This document shows positions 1 through 8,058 of a DNA stretch of 34,721 nucleotides, one piece after another. Every line of letters starts with the position of its first letter. Within the stretch, counting starts at the first letter, position 1. This stretch comes from Rikenellaceae bacterium (GTDB lineage Bacteria > Bacteroidota > Bacteroidia > Bacteroidales > Rikenellaceae). The stretch lies in the NCBI GenBank assembly GCA_031262465.1, contig JAISHQ010000087.1, positions 1-34,721 of the forward strand. Reading direction: 5' to 3'. Below the pieces are notes generated by a model. It did not search any database and was not told where the DNA came from. It worked only from the letters and a program-made list of their open reading frames with translations. The position numbers and the translations under genes are program-made.

Positions 1-971
<971 letters not shown>

Positions 972-1017
972 TTATTTTAAGTGTTTGTTAAGAAGATTCT
1001 GCACGAAAATTCGGGGG

Positions 1018-1025
1018 CAAAATTA
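1018..1025 (-). promoter_or_regulatory. Bacteroidota-type -7 promoter element for gapA
   Basis: On the minus strand this reads TAATTTTG, an exact match to the TAnnTTTG -7 box of the Bacteroidota primary sigma factor. A TTG lies about 20 bp further upstream, at the expected -33 spacing. The box ends 52 bp before the gapA ATG. Confidence 0.6.
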
Positions 1026-1118
1026 AGGAAAAAAGAGATAAACCACAACTTCCCACCCTAAAAACGGACACTTTCCAAAAATATTTTATAAATTGGCTCT
1101 TTAAATGCCCCCAAAAAA

Positions 1119-1877
1119 CTACTCCAAAATATTCTGCTTCGCTCGTTGGGCCATCGGCGAGGCGTAGACAAAATCGTTCAGCTCTTTGTTTTTGCTGGTC
1201 AGCACACCGTGTTTGTCGCCCTCCCACCATTTTTTGCCGTCGTGGATGAAGATGATTTTTTCGCCGATCTCCAGCACCGAATTCATGTCGTGGGTGTTGA
1301 TGATGGTGGTCATGTTGTACTCTTCGGTGATTTCGCGGATCAGGTTGTCGATCACGATCGAGGTCACCGGGTCGAGGCCCGAGTTGGGTTCGTCGCAGAA
1401 TAGGTATTTGGGGTTCAGTACAATAGCCCGGGCAATGGCCACCCGTTTGGTCATCCCGCCCGATAGTTCCGAGGGATAGAGGTGGTCGGCGTCGGGGAGG
1501 TTGACCCGATCCAAGCAGAACCGAACCCGTTCTAACTTCTCCCGCTCGCGCAGATCGGTAAAGAGGTCGAGCGGCAGTTTGATGTTTTCGGCCACTGTCG
1601 AGGAGTCGAGCAGGGCACCGCCCTGAAAAATCATCCCCACGTGGCGGCGAATATCCTTGCGCGCCTTGAAATCGAGGTTGTTGAAGCAGATGTCGTCGTA
1701 CATGACGTATCCGCTGTCGACCGTGTGCAGGCCGACGATACATTTGAGCAACACGGTCTTCCCCGAGCCGCTTTGGCCGATAATCAGATTGGTCTGCCCG
1801 CTCTCGAAGGTCGCCGAGATGTCGTCGATGACCGTGCGCCCTTCGAACGATTTGACAAGGTGTTTTACGGTAATCAT
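1119..1877 (-). CDS. mlaF: ABC transporter ATP-binding protein, MlaF-like (lipid transport)
   Basis: ATPase of an MlaFE-type phospholipid transporter of the cell envelope. 252 residues. Walker A GQSGSGKT lies at 34-41, the signature LSGGM at 138-142 and Walker B YLFCDEP at about 158-164, followed by SGLD. The sequence MIFQGGALLDSSTVAENI after the Q-loop and the LSGGMTKR variant of the signature are typical of the Mla/Ttg2A branch. It follows mlaE by 7 bp, so the two are almost certainly co-transcribed. The MCE-domain substrate-binding subunit (MlaD) often found next in this order is not here: the next gene is gapA. Assignment to the family is secure; the substrate is inferred from the family. 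Confidence 0.92.
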   Translation of the reverse strand: MITVKHLVKSFEGRTVIDDISATFESGQTNLIIGQSGSGKTVLLKCIVGLHTVDSGYVMYDDICFNNLDFKARKDIRRHVGMIFQGGALLDSSTVAENIKLPLDLFTDLREREKLERVRFCLDRVNLPDADHLYPSELSGGMTKRVAIARAIVLNPKYLFCDEPNSGLDPVTSIVIDNLIREITEEYNMTTIINTHDMNSVLEIGEKIIFIHDGKKWWEGDKHGVLTSKNKELNDFVYASPMAQRAKQNILE

Positions 1878-1884
1878 CGGCGTA

Positions 1885-2631
1885 TCAGGTCAACAACAAT
1901 TTAGTTAAAATCAGGTCACAGGCCAAAATGGCGATCGAACTTGTCACAACGGCCTGGGTGCTTGCCCGCCCCACTTCGAGCGAATTGCCCTGGGCGTAAT
2001 AGCCGTAAAATCCGGCGATGGAGGTAATCAGAAAGGCATAAACCGCCGCTTTGATGAGCGCATAAACAAAGTAAAATTCGTTGAGCGCATAACGGATTCC
2101 GACCATGTAATCTTTCAAATCCATAATATCGGTCGACGCCGCCACCAAATAGCCTCCACCAATGCCGCACCCCATGCTCAGGATGGTGAGGAAGGGGAAA
2201 AACAACACGGCGCTGATAATTTTGGGCAGGATCAGGTAGCTGGCCGAATTGACCCCCATGATCTCCAGCGCGTCGATTTGTTCGGTGATCCGCATGGTGC
2301 CAATCTCCGAGGCGATGCTCGACCCCACCTTGCCGGCCAAAATGAGCGCGACAATCGTTGAGCTGAATTCCAGCACAATGGTTTCGCGGGTGGCGTACCC
2401 GATCAGGTCTTTCGGGATGAAGGGCGATTCGAGGTTGAGGGCCATCTGTATGGCGATCACCGCCCCGATAAAAATAGAGATAATGAAGACAATGACGATC
2501 GACGTGAAGCCCAACGACCACATCTCGTCCATGATGCGGCGCAGGTATATCCGCACCTTCTCGGGACGAGAGAAAACTTTCGTCAGCAACAACATATATT
2601 GGCCGATCAGGCTGAAAAACTTTGTAACCAT
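1885..2631 (-). CDS. mlaE: ABC transporter permease, MlaE family
   Basis: Inner-membrane permease partner of the MlaF-like ATPase. 248 residues with about five hydrophobic segments. The family hallmark lies mid-protein: EFSSTIVALILAGKVGSSIASEIGTMRITEQIDALEIMG, i.e. the conserved E-(I/L)-G-(T)-M-(R/K) stretch and the TEQIDAL motif. Starts with ATG at 2631. A long palindromic repeat (2646-2767) separates it from the DUF4834 gene upstream, and no clear TAnnTTTG box was found directly in front of it. The family moves phospholipids between the bacterial membranes; direction and cargo cannot be told from sequence. Confidence 0.92.
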   Translation of the reverse strand: MVTKFFSLIGQYMLLLTKVFSRPEKVRIYLRRIMDEMWSLGFTSIVIVFIISIFIGAVIAIQMALNLESPFIPKDLIGYATRETIVLEFSSTIVALILAGKVGSSIASEIGTMRITEQIDALEIMGVNSASYLILPKIISAVLFFPFLTILSMGCGIGGGYLVAASTDIMDLKDYMVGIRYALNEFYFVYALIKAAVYAFLITSIAGFYGYYAQGNSLEVGRASTQAVVTSSIAILACDLILTKLLLT

Positions 2632-2645
2632 GAATTATATCTTTT

Positions 2646-2767
2646 GGGGACTTCTAAAAATTCAAAAGACAAGGCTTGCGACCGAAGAAAAAGCGCAGTG
2701 TACTAAACGTACTCGAGCATTTTTCTGAGGGAGCGTAACGCAGTATTTTGGATTTTTAGGAGTTCCC
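2646..2767. repeat. Long imperfect palindrome, copy A1 of a dispersed intergenic repeat
   Basis: The 122 bp fold on themselves almost end to end. The left end GGGACTTCTAAAAATTCAAAA pairs with the right end, whose reverse complement starts GGGAACTCCTAAAAATCC. The arms continue inward with partial complementarity to a centre GTAC-TAAAC-GTAC. A second copy in opposite orientation lies at 17725-17920. The right end is 1 bp from the DUF4834 stop codon, so the transcript hairpin would sit directly at that gene's 3' end and may terminate or stabilise the mRNA. No transposase or clear target duplication was seen. Confidence 0.75.
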
Positions 2768-2768
2768 A

Positions 2769-3038
2769 TTATTCGCTTTCCTCGATGATTGTAACCTCTT
2801 CGTATTCCACATAATCCCCAATCCGTTCGTTGACCTTCCGGCGGGGAGCCTTGCGGGGTTCGACCCGAACTTCGCCCTCGCGCATCCGCTGATCGGTGGT
2901 TCTATTGTCGCCCCATGCCGCTCCCTGCTCGCCCATCTCGCGCCGGATTTTGGCCACCTTGCGGCGAAGCCAAAGCCGGACAATCCATTGAAGCAGGTAG
3001 AACCCCACAATTAGAAAAATAACAACCTCAAAAAACAT
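2769..3038 (-). CDS. DUF4834 family small membrane protein
   Basis: 89 residues. One N-terminal membrane segment (about residues 3-23, FFEVVIFLIVGFYLLQWIVR) is followed by a very basic region (WLRRKVAKIRREM) and a charged C-terminal tail ending in acidic residues. This layout and length match the DUF4834 family found in Bacteroidota, whose function is unknown. The ATG is at 3038. A near-consensus -7 box (TATCTTTA, minus strand, 3057-3064) lies 18 bp upstream. It is followed on the same strand by the palindrome at 2646-2767 and mlaE, so it may be the first gene of that transcript. Confidence 0.75.
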   Translation of the reverse strand: MFFEVVIFLIVGFYLLQWIVRLWLRRKVAKIRREMGEQGAAWGDNRTTDQRMREGEVRVEPRKAPRRKVNERIGDYVEYEEVTIIEESE

Positions 3039-3137
3039 TTCTCAAAAATTAGCGCATAAAGATACGCATTTTTGCCAATTAACGATTAAAACCCGAATCA
3101 AACCGAACAGGACAAAAACCGTACCTGCGTTTTATTC

Positions 3138-3307
3138 CTTAGAGTTTGTTTGGATTTTTCTGCCGAAGCTATTTTTTAGCTATTTTTGAGGTTGTTTTTT
3201 GACTGAAACGAGGCGCAATGCGGTGGCATTGTAACGAGTTGCAGGTAAAAAACAAGCCAAAAAGAGCAAAAAAGAGCGAGAGCGGAAAATTCCAAACAAA
3301 CTCTAAG
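3138..3307. repeat. 170-bp near-complete palindromic element (MITE-like), family B
   Basis: Fills most of the 309-bp gap between DUF4834 and the symporter gene. The terminal inverted repeats begin CTTAGAGTTTGTTTGGA at both ends, 17 of 17 identical. The arms stay largely complementary to a perfect central stem CAATGC-GGTG-GCATTG near 3213-3228. No open reading frame of its own and no clear target-site duplication. A single end of the same family is found at 14319-14337. Most likely a non-autonomous mobile or REP-like element; mobility is inferred from the terminal repeats only. Confidence 0.75.
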
Positions 3308-3347
3308 ATTTTGCTTATCTTGCATCCTTAAATTTAGAGCCTTGTGT

Positions 3348-4724
3348 ATGGAATCCTTTAACGCTTGGGTTGCGCAGGTCAGCAACTTCCTGTGGGACTG
3401 GCCGATGATTGTCCTGTTGTTGGGCACTCATCTTTTTTTGACCATTCGCCTCAAATTCCCTCAACGTTATATCGGGCGGGCGATCCGGCTTTCGACCCAA
3501 CGCGACAAAGGCTCGGCCGGCGACATCTCCAATTTCTCGGCGCTGGTCACCTCGCTGGCCGCCACGATCGGCACGGGCAACATTGTCGGGGTGGCGACCG
3601 CCGTCACCCTCGGTGGCCCCGGAGCGGTGTTTTGGTGCTGGATCACAGGCGTTTTGGGGATCGCCACCAAGTATTCCGAGGGGCTATTGGCTGTCAAATA
3701 CCGGGTGCGCACCCGCTCGGGCGATATGTTGGGCGGGCCGATGTATGCGCTGGAGCGGGGGCTGAAGATGAAGTGGTTGGCGGTGCTGTTCTGTGTCTTC
3801 ACCGCCTTAGCGGCGTTCGGCATCGGCAACACGGTGCAGGCTAATTCGATCTCGATGCTCCTCTACGAAGGTTGGGGCATCTCGACCCACCTGAGCGGGG
3901 CGGTGATGACCCTCTTGGTCGGAGCGGTGATCCTCTTCGGGCTGAAAGGGATCGCCCGGGTCTGCACGATCCTCGTCCCCTTTATGGCCATCTTTTATGT
4001 GATCGGCTGCCTGATGATTTTGGTGATGAACGCCTCGTTTTTGGGCGAAACCATCTCGCTGATTATGAGCAGTGCGTTCAGCGCCAAGGCCGCCGGAAGT
4101 GGATTTTTGGGGAGCACGATCATGATGGCGGCGCGCTATGGGATCGCCCGGGGGTTGTTTTCCAACGAGTCGGGGATGGGGTCGGCTCCGATCGTGGCCG
4201 CCGCCGCACGGGCGAAAAACCCGGTTCGGCAGGCGTTGGTCTCCTCCACAGGGACTTTTTGGGACACGGTGGTCATCTGCGCCCTGACCGGGCTGGTGCT
4301 GGTCAGCAGTGTCATCGCCAACCCCTCCATCGACCACACCGAAGGGGCATCCCTGACCAAAGCCGCCTTTGACCAAATTCCGATCGTCGGGCCGCTCATT
4401 TTGTCGATAGGGCTTCTCTCGTTTACCTTTTCAACCATCCTCGGCTGGTCGTATTACGCCGAAAAGGCGATCGAATACCTCGGCGGAAAGCGGTGGATCA
4501 AGGCCTACCGCCTGCTTTGGGTCGTGGCCGTCTACGTCGGCGCAGTGGTCAACCTGAGGATGGTGTGGAACCTGGCCGACACGATGAACGCCCTGATGGC
4601 CGTCCCCAACCTCATCGCCCTGCTGTTACTCTCCGGTGTGCTCGTTCGCGAAACCCGCAAATACCTCTGGAACAACAACCTCGACGCCGAAGACACCGAC
4701 CCAATTCCCCGCATCGACCGGTAA
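3348..4724 (+). CDS. Sodium:alanine/glycine symporter, AGCS family
   Basis: Inner-membrane Na+-coupled importer of small neutral amino acids (alanine or glycine). About 458 residues and 10-11 hydrophobic segments, the usual size for AGCS. Family motifs are visible: ATIGTGNIVGVATAVTLGGPGAVFW near residues 70-94, the LGGPMYALERGL block, and GIARGLFSNESGMGSAPI near 265-282. I prefer the ATG at 3348; a TTG two codons upstream would also be in frame. A weak -7-like box (TATCTTGC) lies at 3316-3323. The gene stands alone, with the palindromic element upstream and a minus-strand lipoprotein gene converging on its 3' end. The exact substrate is not resolvable. Confidence 0.93.
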   Translation: MESFNAWVAQVSNFLWDWPMIVLLLGTHLFLTIRLKFPQRYIGRAIRLSTQRDKGSAGDISNFSALVTSLAATIGTGNIVGVATAVTLGGPGAVFWCWITGVLGIATKYSEGLLAVKYRVRTRSGDMLGGPMYALERGLKMKWLAVLFCVFTALAAFGIGNTVQANSISMLLYEGWGISTHLSGAVMTLLVGAVILFGLKGIARVCTILVPFMAIFYVIGCLMILVMNASFLGETISLIMSSAFSAKAAGSGFLGSTIMMAARYGIARGLFSNESGMGSAPIVAAAARAKNPVRQALVSSTGTFWDTVVICALTGLVLVSSVIANPSIDHTEGASLTKAAFDQIPIVGPLILSIGLLSFTFSTILGWSYYAEKAIEYLGGKRWIKAYRLLWVVAVYVGAVVNLRMVWNLADTMNALMAVPNLIALLLLSGVLVRETRKYLWNNNLDAEDTDPIPRIDR

Positions 4725-4770
4725 TCGACACTTTGACTGTGCCTTTTTGGCAAAAAATCCAAACAAGCAT

Positions 4771-4801
4771 AAAAAAACGGAACCCCTAAGGAGGGGTTCC
4801 G
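4771..4801 (-). terminator. Rho-independent terminator of the lipoprotein gene
   Basis: A perfect 10-bp stem (CGGAACCCCT / AGGGGTTCCG) with loop AAGG. On the minus strand it is followed by seven consecutive T residues. It lies 46 bp past the stop codon of the gene at 4848. On the plus strand there is no T-run, so it serves the minus-strand gene. Confidence 0.8.
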
Positions 4802-4847
4802 CTGTGCTAAGAGACGAGGGTTGTTTGCTCCAGCAAAAGAACCATTT

Positions 4848-5327
4848 CTATTTCTCTGTCAAAGAAATATCTTGTATTTGAAATGGAGTATCGACTTGAT
4901 ACAGTTCTTTTATTTTAGCACCGTATCCTGTCATGGTTACCGTATATGTTGAACCAAGCGGATGTGTATTGACTACTGTTACGTATTGAGGATTGATTAT
5001 CATATCATAATCGCCTTTTCTTAATGCTTTGGCCATGACCATCGAACGAATCTTTCTGCCACGTCCACCAAAGATTGATTTTCCTGAGTTCGCCACTTCA
5101 GCATACTCTCTACCACCACTCATTTTGATCCCTAAAAAATAGGATACTGACACGGTGACTTCTATTTTATTCGAAGTATCCAAATCAAGATTAGCCACAA
5201 TTTCGTTCGGGTGTACTTCTGTGGATGCAAAAGGCGTAGTGATACCCGTTCTGCTCACGGTAGAGCAACTCGATAGTGCGATAAGTGCAAACATTGAACA
5301 CGCGACCATTGTAATGATTTTTTTCAT
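4848..5327 (-). CDS. Small putative lipoprotein of unknown function
   Basis: 159 residues when started at the ATG at 5327; the frame is open further upstream, but this start gives a clean lipoprotein signal peptide, MKKIITMVACSMFALIALSSC, with the lipobox LSSC near residue 21. The mature part has a glycine/arginine stretch (IFGGRGRKIR) and then KALRKGDYDMIINPQYVTVV and YTVTMTGYGAK. The latter pattern (a unit stating a position or age-dependent 'DYD-IINPQY' strand) recurs in uncharacterised Bacteroidota lipoproteins as far as I recall, but I know no function. Codon use is AT-rich compared with its neighbours, so it may be recently acquired. It ends in its own terminator. Confidence 0.75.
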   Translation of the reverse strand: MKKIITMVACSMFALIALSSCSTVSRTGITTPFASTEVHPNEIVANLDLDTSNKIEVTVSVSYFLGIKMSGGREYAEVANSGKSIFGGRGRKIRSMVMAKALRKGDYDMIINPQYVTVVNTHPLGSTYTVTMTGYGAKIKELYQVDTPFQIQDISLTEK

Positions 5328-5727
5328 ACGAATCATGTTTTTAAGAGGACTTCTATAATTAGTTTTTTGTGGTTGATTTTTTGGAGACAAAACTCGAAGT
5401 CCGTTAAGGTTTTTCTCAAAAAATCCATGTAAAGTAAGTGCAATGTTTTCATAGTTCCAAGCATTTTTACATCAATTTTTTCATATATATATATATATCA
5501 GAGTGTTATGTTTTTTTTATTTTGCAAGTAAGGATTGACAGAAAACCTTTATCAGAAATAATAAGTAAAGTCGAAAAATGGATCATTAATTTTCCGCCAT
5601 TACTTAAAGGAGGGCTACTGATCAAAAATTAGATACCTTTTTTCTTTCCTGCACGTTTTTTTTCATACAGAAAAAAATGTAGGAAGCATTTTTAAAAATC
5701 CAATACGCTATTTGGTCGGATAAATAG
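5328..5727. other. AT-rich intergenic stretch, no gene seen
   Basis: About 400 bp of strongly AT-rich DNA between the lipoprotein gene and the wzz-like gene. It contains an AT dinucleotide tract near 5480-5498 and poly-T runs. The only open frame of any length (5438-5632) gives a low-complexity product starting with aromatic and isoleucine runs, and its end reads like a translated fragment of the hairpin repeats seen elsewhere in this window. No convincing gene, RNA or operator was found here. Confidence 0.6.
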
Positions 5728-5735
5728 TATATTTG
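5728..5735 (+). promoter_or_regulatory. -7 promoter element for the wzz-like gene
   Basis: TATATTTG is an exact match to TAnnTTTG. It ends 18 bp before the ATG at 5754. It overlaps an in-frame TTG at 5733, which argues that this TTG is not the translation start. Confidence 0.55.
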
Positions 5736-5753
5736 CGCTTTACGTATGATAAA

Positions 5754-6737
5754 ATGACGATCCCCGAAAGAGAAACGTTCCGTCCCGAGCCTGATTTGGC
5801 CGAGTGGCTCCGGCTCTGCTGGCGCGCGCGCCGGTCGATCGCTCTTTGTGCGCTCTGCACGGGGCTGTTGGCGGCGGGGGTGGCTCTGGTGTTGCCCAAA
5901 GCCTATACCGTCACCGTAAAGATGGCCGGTGAAAGCCGAAGGACGGGAATGTCGCCCGACTTGTCGGGGCAGAGCTTGCTGATGGGTGTCGACCCGATCG
6001 CCCTGCGCCCGGAAGAGCCTGTTCCGACGGATCTCTATCCCGAGATCGTGGTCAGCACCCCTTTTCTTGCCGAGTTCAGCCACTTGCAGGTCGACGGGAA
6101 GCCGCTATCGGCTTATGTGCAAGGCTTTCGACAGAAATCTGTCCGGAAGGAGGCGAGCGCACCCACCGGGGCGATACCCCCTCGGCTTTTGGAATGCCTG
6201 CGCAAGAGCCTCACGATCTATACCGACAAAAAAAGCGGCCTGACGACCCTCTCCGTTACGCTGACCGACCCGCTGGTCGCGGCCGTTGCGGCCGATTCGC
6301 TCGCCACCAGACTTGAACGATACCTTATAGATTGGCGCACCCGCAAAGCACGGGAAGATTTTTCGTTTGTCCAAGAGCGGTTCGCTGAGGCTCAGGCCGA
6401 CTATTTTGCGGCGCAGGAGGCTTATGCCCGTTTCTCGGATGCCAACCAGCACACCGCCCGTCAGTCGGCGGCCATCGAGCGCGACCGCCTCTATCAGGCA
6501 CAGCAGTTGGTCTACACCCTCTATGCGCAACTGGCCGGGCAGTTGGAGGCGGCGCGGATCGCCGTGCAGGAGCAGACCCCGGCCTTTAGTATCATCGAAC
6601 CTGCCATTGTCCCCGCGCGCCACTCCTCGCCCCGCCGAAGCCTAATCGTGCTGATCGGCCTATTGTCAGGCATCGTCATTCCCATGATTGTCCTCTTCGG
6701 ACGACTTTTTCTCCGGGAGAAAGGAGGAGTAGTGTAA
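5754..6737 (+). CDS. Wzz-like polysaccharide chain-length determinant protein
   Basis: Probable inner-membrane co-polymerase that sets the chain length of a surface polysaccharide. 327 residues from the ATG at 5754. Two membrane segments, near 27-49 and 297-316, flank a large periplasmic region with an Ala/Gln-rich helical part (about 200-270), the classic Wzz topology. Just before the second segment comes PARHSSPRRS, comparable to the proline-rich entry of TM2 in Wzz proteins. No kinase domain is attached, unlike Wzc at 15298. No other polysaccharide genes adjoin it; it is isolated between the AT-rich stretch and a repeat cluster. GC-rich, unlike the sequence directly upstream. Confidence 0.8.
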   Translation: MTIPERETFRPEPDLAEWLRLCWRARRSIALCALCTGLLAAGVALVLPKAYTVTVKMAGESRRTGMSPDLSGQSLLMGVDPIALRPEEPVPTDLYPEIVVSTPFLAEFSHLQVDGKPLSAYVQGFRQKSVRKEASAPTGAIPPRLLECLRKSLTIYTDKKSGLTTLSVTLTDPLVAAVAADSLATRLERYLIDWRTRKAREDFSFVQERFAEAQADYFAAQEAYARFSDANQHTARQSAAIERDRLYQAQQLVYTLYAQLAGQLEAARIAVQEQTPAFSIIEPAIVPARHSSPRRSLIVLIGLLSGIVIPMIVLFGRLFLREKGGVV

Positions 6738-6768
6738 AAAGTAGGTGGAGTGGTACTGAAAGACGAAA

Positions 6769-7040
6769 GAAAATGTAGAAAAGACCTACCACCTCCCCCT
6801 CGCCTATCGGCTCGGGTACTCCTCCTTCCCCGAAGGAGGAGACTTTTTGTGTAATTTCCGGCCTTTCGTATCTAATAAAGTCCCCTCCTTCGAGGAAGGA
6901 GGGGTGGCACGAAGTGACGGGGTGGTAGGTCTTTTCTGCATTTTCTTTCGTCTCTCGTCTTTCGTCTTTTTTACCTACTACCTCCCCCTCGCCTACCGGC
7001 TCGGGTACTCCTCCTCCTTCCCAGAGGGAGAGGTGATTCC
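6769..7040. repeat. Cluster of three hairpin repeats (family R1)
   Basis: Fills the 370-bp gap between the wzz-like gene and the converging propeller-like gene. Three partial copies alternate in orientation. They share the phrase GGTGGTAGGTCTTTTCTGC, GAGGGGGAGGT-type sequence, and short stem-loops: CTCCTCCTTC-CCC-GAAGGAGGAG at 6819-6841 and CCCCTCCTTC-GAG-GAAGGAGGGG at 6882-6904. A further copy lies at 17940-18054. All lie at gene 3' ends, suggesting a terminator or mRNA 3'-end role, or simply repeat accumulation there. Confidence 0.7.
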
Positions 7041-7050
7041 CTCATCCATA

Positions 7051-7094
7051 AAACAAGGAGTAGCGACGGGATTTTCCGCCGCTACTCCTTGTTT
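7051..7094 (-). terminator. Terminator hairpin of the GH3 operon
   Basis: A perfect 15-bp stem (AAACAAGGAGTAGCG / CGCTACTCCTTGTTT) with a 14-nt loop, 13 bp past the stop codon of the propeller-like gene. On the minus strand the stem ends in a short T-run (GTTTTATGG). The T-run is weak, so its efficiency is uncertain. Confidence 0.65.
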
Positions 7095-7107
7095 GCACTA
7101 TGCCTCC

Positions 7108-8058
7108 TTAAAACCGGAAGGGTAGGGCGGTGTGGTTGTCGCCGACGAGCAGGATGGTGCCGTTGTGTTGGGTTAGAGCCTTTAGGGCGTTGTCGGTGGG
7201 CAGGTCGAAGCGTTCGTTGCAGTGCGAGCAGGAGGGAACAGACATCACTGTGCCTCGGTCGCAAGCCAGCAGAAAACGCTCCCGCGCCGCCTCGTAAATG
7301 ATCGCGCGGGGTGCCTCCTGCAACAGGGCAGGCATCCCCCGGGAGTCGGTGTAGTCGAGGCTCCGCTCGGTCCAGACGCTTCCTCCGCTCGACAGGGAGA
7401 GCACCGGAGCACCCTGCTCGCTCACGCCCGCCACAGCCACCTGCCGGTCGGCCACCCACACGCCCGTGAATCGGCGCGGGGGGTAATAACCGTTGTAGAA
7501 GGCGTTGAAATCGAGGATGTCCCAATTGACCAAGTCGTCGGAACGGATGATCTCGCCCCGATCCGTCACCCCATAGCACCCCAACGCCCCGCCCGACAGG
7601 GAGACGATATTTCCCTTGAGCGCGAGGGTGACCCCCTCGAAAAACCCGGCTTGGTCGCCGATCAGCACCGTTCCGCCGTCGGTTCCGGCCACCACATAGC
7701 CTTGAAATAGGGTCAGGCAACGGATGTTGGCCGTCGTTCCGCTCTCGACTTGTTGGGGTTCTTCGCCTTTTGGGGCGATCAATAGAACGCCTCGATCTCC
7801 TGCGGCCAAAAGGGTCTCGCCGCAGAAGATCAGGCAGTTCAGTGTAACATCCGAAAACGTGACGGAGCGTACCACCTCGCCCGTGGGGGTAAGGTAGTAC
7901 ACTCCGTCCGATCCGGCGGCAACGAATCCGTCCTCATCGCCAATCACGGCGCGATAACCGGCTGTTTCGTCGGGCACGGCGGGGGTCGAAGCGACCCCCT
8001 TTCCGCACACGAATGTCAACAGCGAGGCGATGAGGACGAATCCGGCCCCTATTTTCAT
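7108..8058 (-). CDS. Secreted protein with beta-propeller-like repeats, unknown function
   Basis: 316 residues. The N-terminus MKIGAGFVLIASLLTFVCG is a signal peptide; the Cys near residue 18 could make it a lipoprotein. The rest consists of repeated strand-turn units built on the pattern 'x-L-x-A-x-G-x-x-G-x-(V/I)-x' (for example GFVAAGSDGVYYL, LLAAGDRGVLLI, YVVAGTDGGTVLIG, FLLACDRGTVMSV, ILLVGDNHTALPF). This suggests a beta-propeller of the BNR/YCF48 or WD-like kind. A CSHC motif (about residues 280-283) may bind a metal or form a disulfide. Its ATG overlaps the stop of the GH3 gene (ATGA, 4 bp), so it is translationally coupled to the glycosidase and may assist in the same polysaccharide process. 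I do not recognise a named family. Confidence 0.7.
   Translation of the reverse strand: MKIGAGFVLIASLLTFVCGKGVASTPAVPDETAGYRAVIGDEDGFVAAGSDGVYYLTPTGEVVRSVTFSDVTLNCLIFCGETLLAAGDRGVLLIAPKGEEPQQVESGTTANIRCLTLFQGYVVAGTDGGTVLIGDQAGFFEGVTLALKGNIVSLSGGALGCYGVTDRGEIIRSDDLVNWDILDFNAFYNGYYPPRRFTGVWVADRQVAVAGVSEQGAPVLSLSSGGSVWTERSLDYTDSRGMPALLQEAPRAIIYEAARERFLLACDRGTVMSVPSCSHCNERFDLPTDNALKALTQHNGTILLVGDNHTALPFRF

Noticed and set aside
5438..5632. 64-codon frame in the AT-rich stretch
   Set aside because: Low-complexity product; the end looks like translated hairpin-repeat sequence. No signal, domain or ribosome-site support.
5733..5753. TTG start for the wzz-like gene
   Set aside because: It overlaps the exact -7 promoter box, and an ATG seven codons downstream gives a normal Wzz N-terminus.
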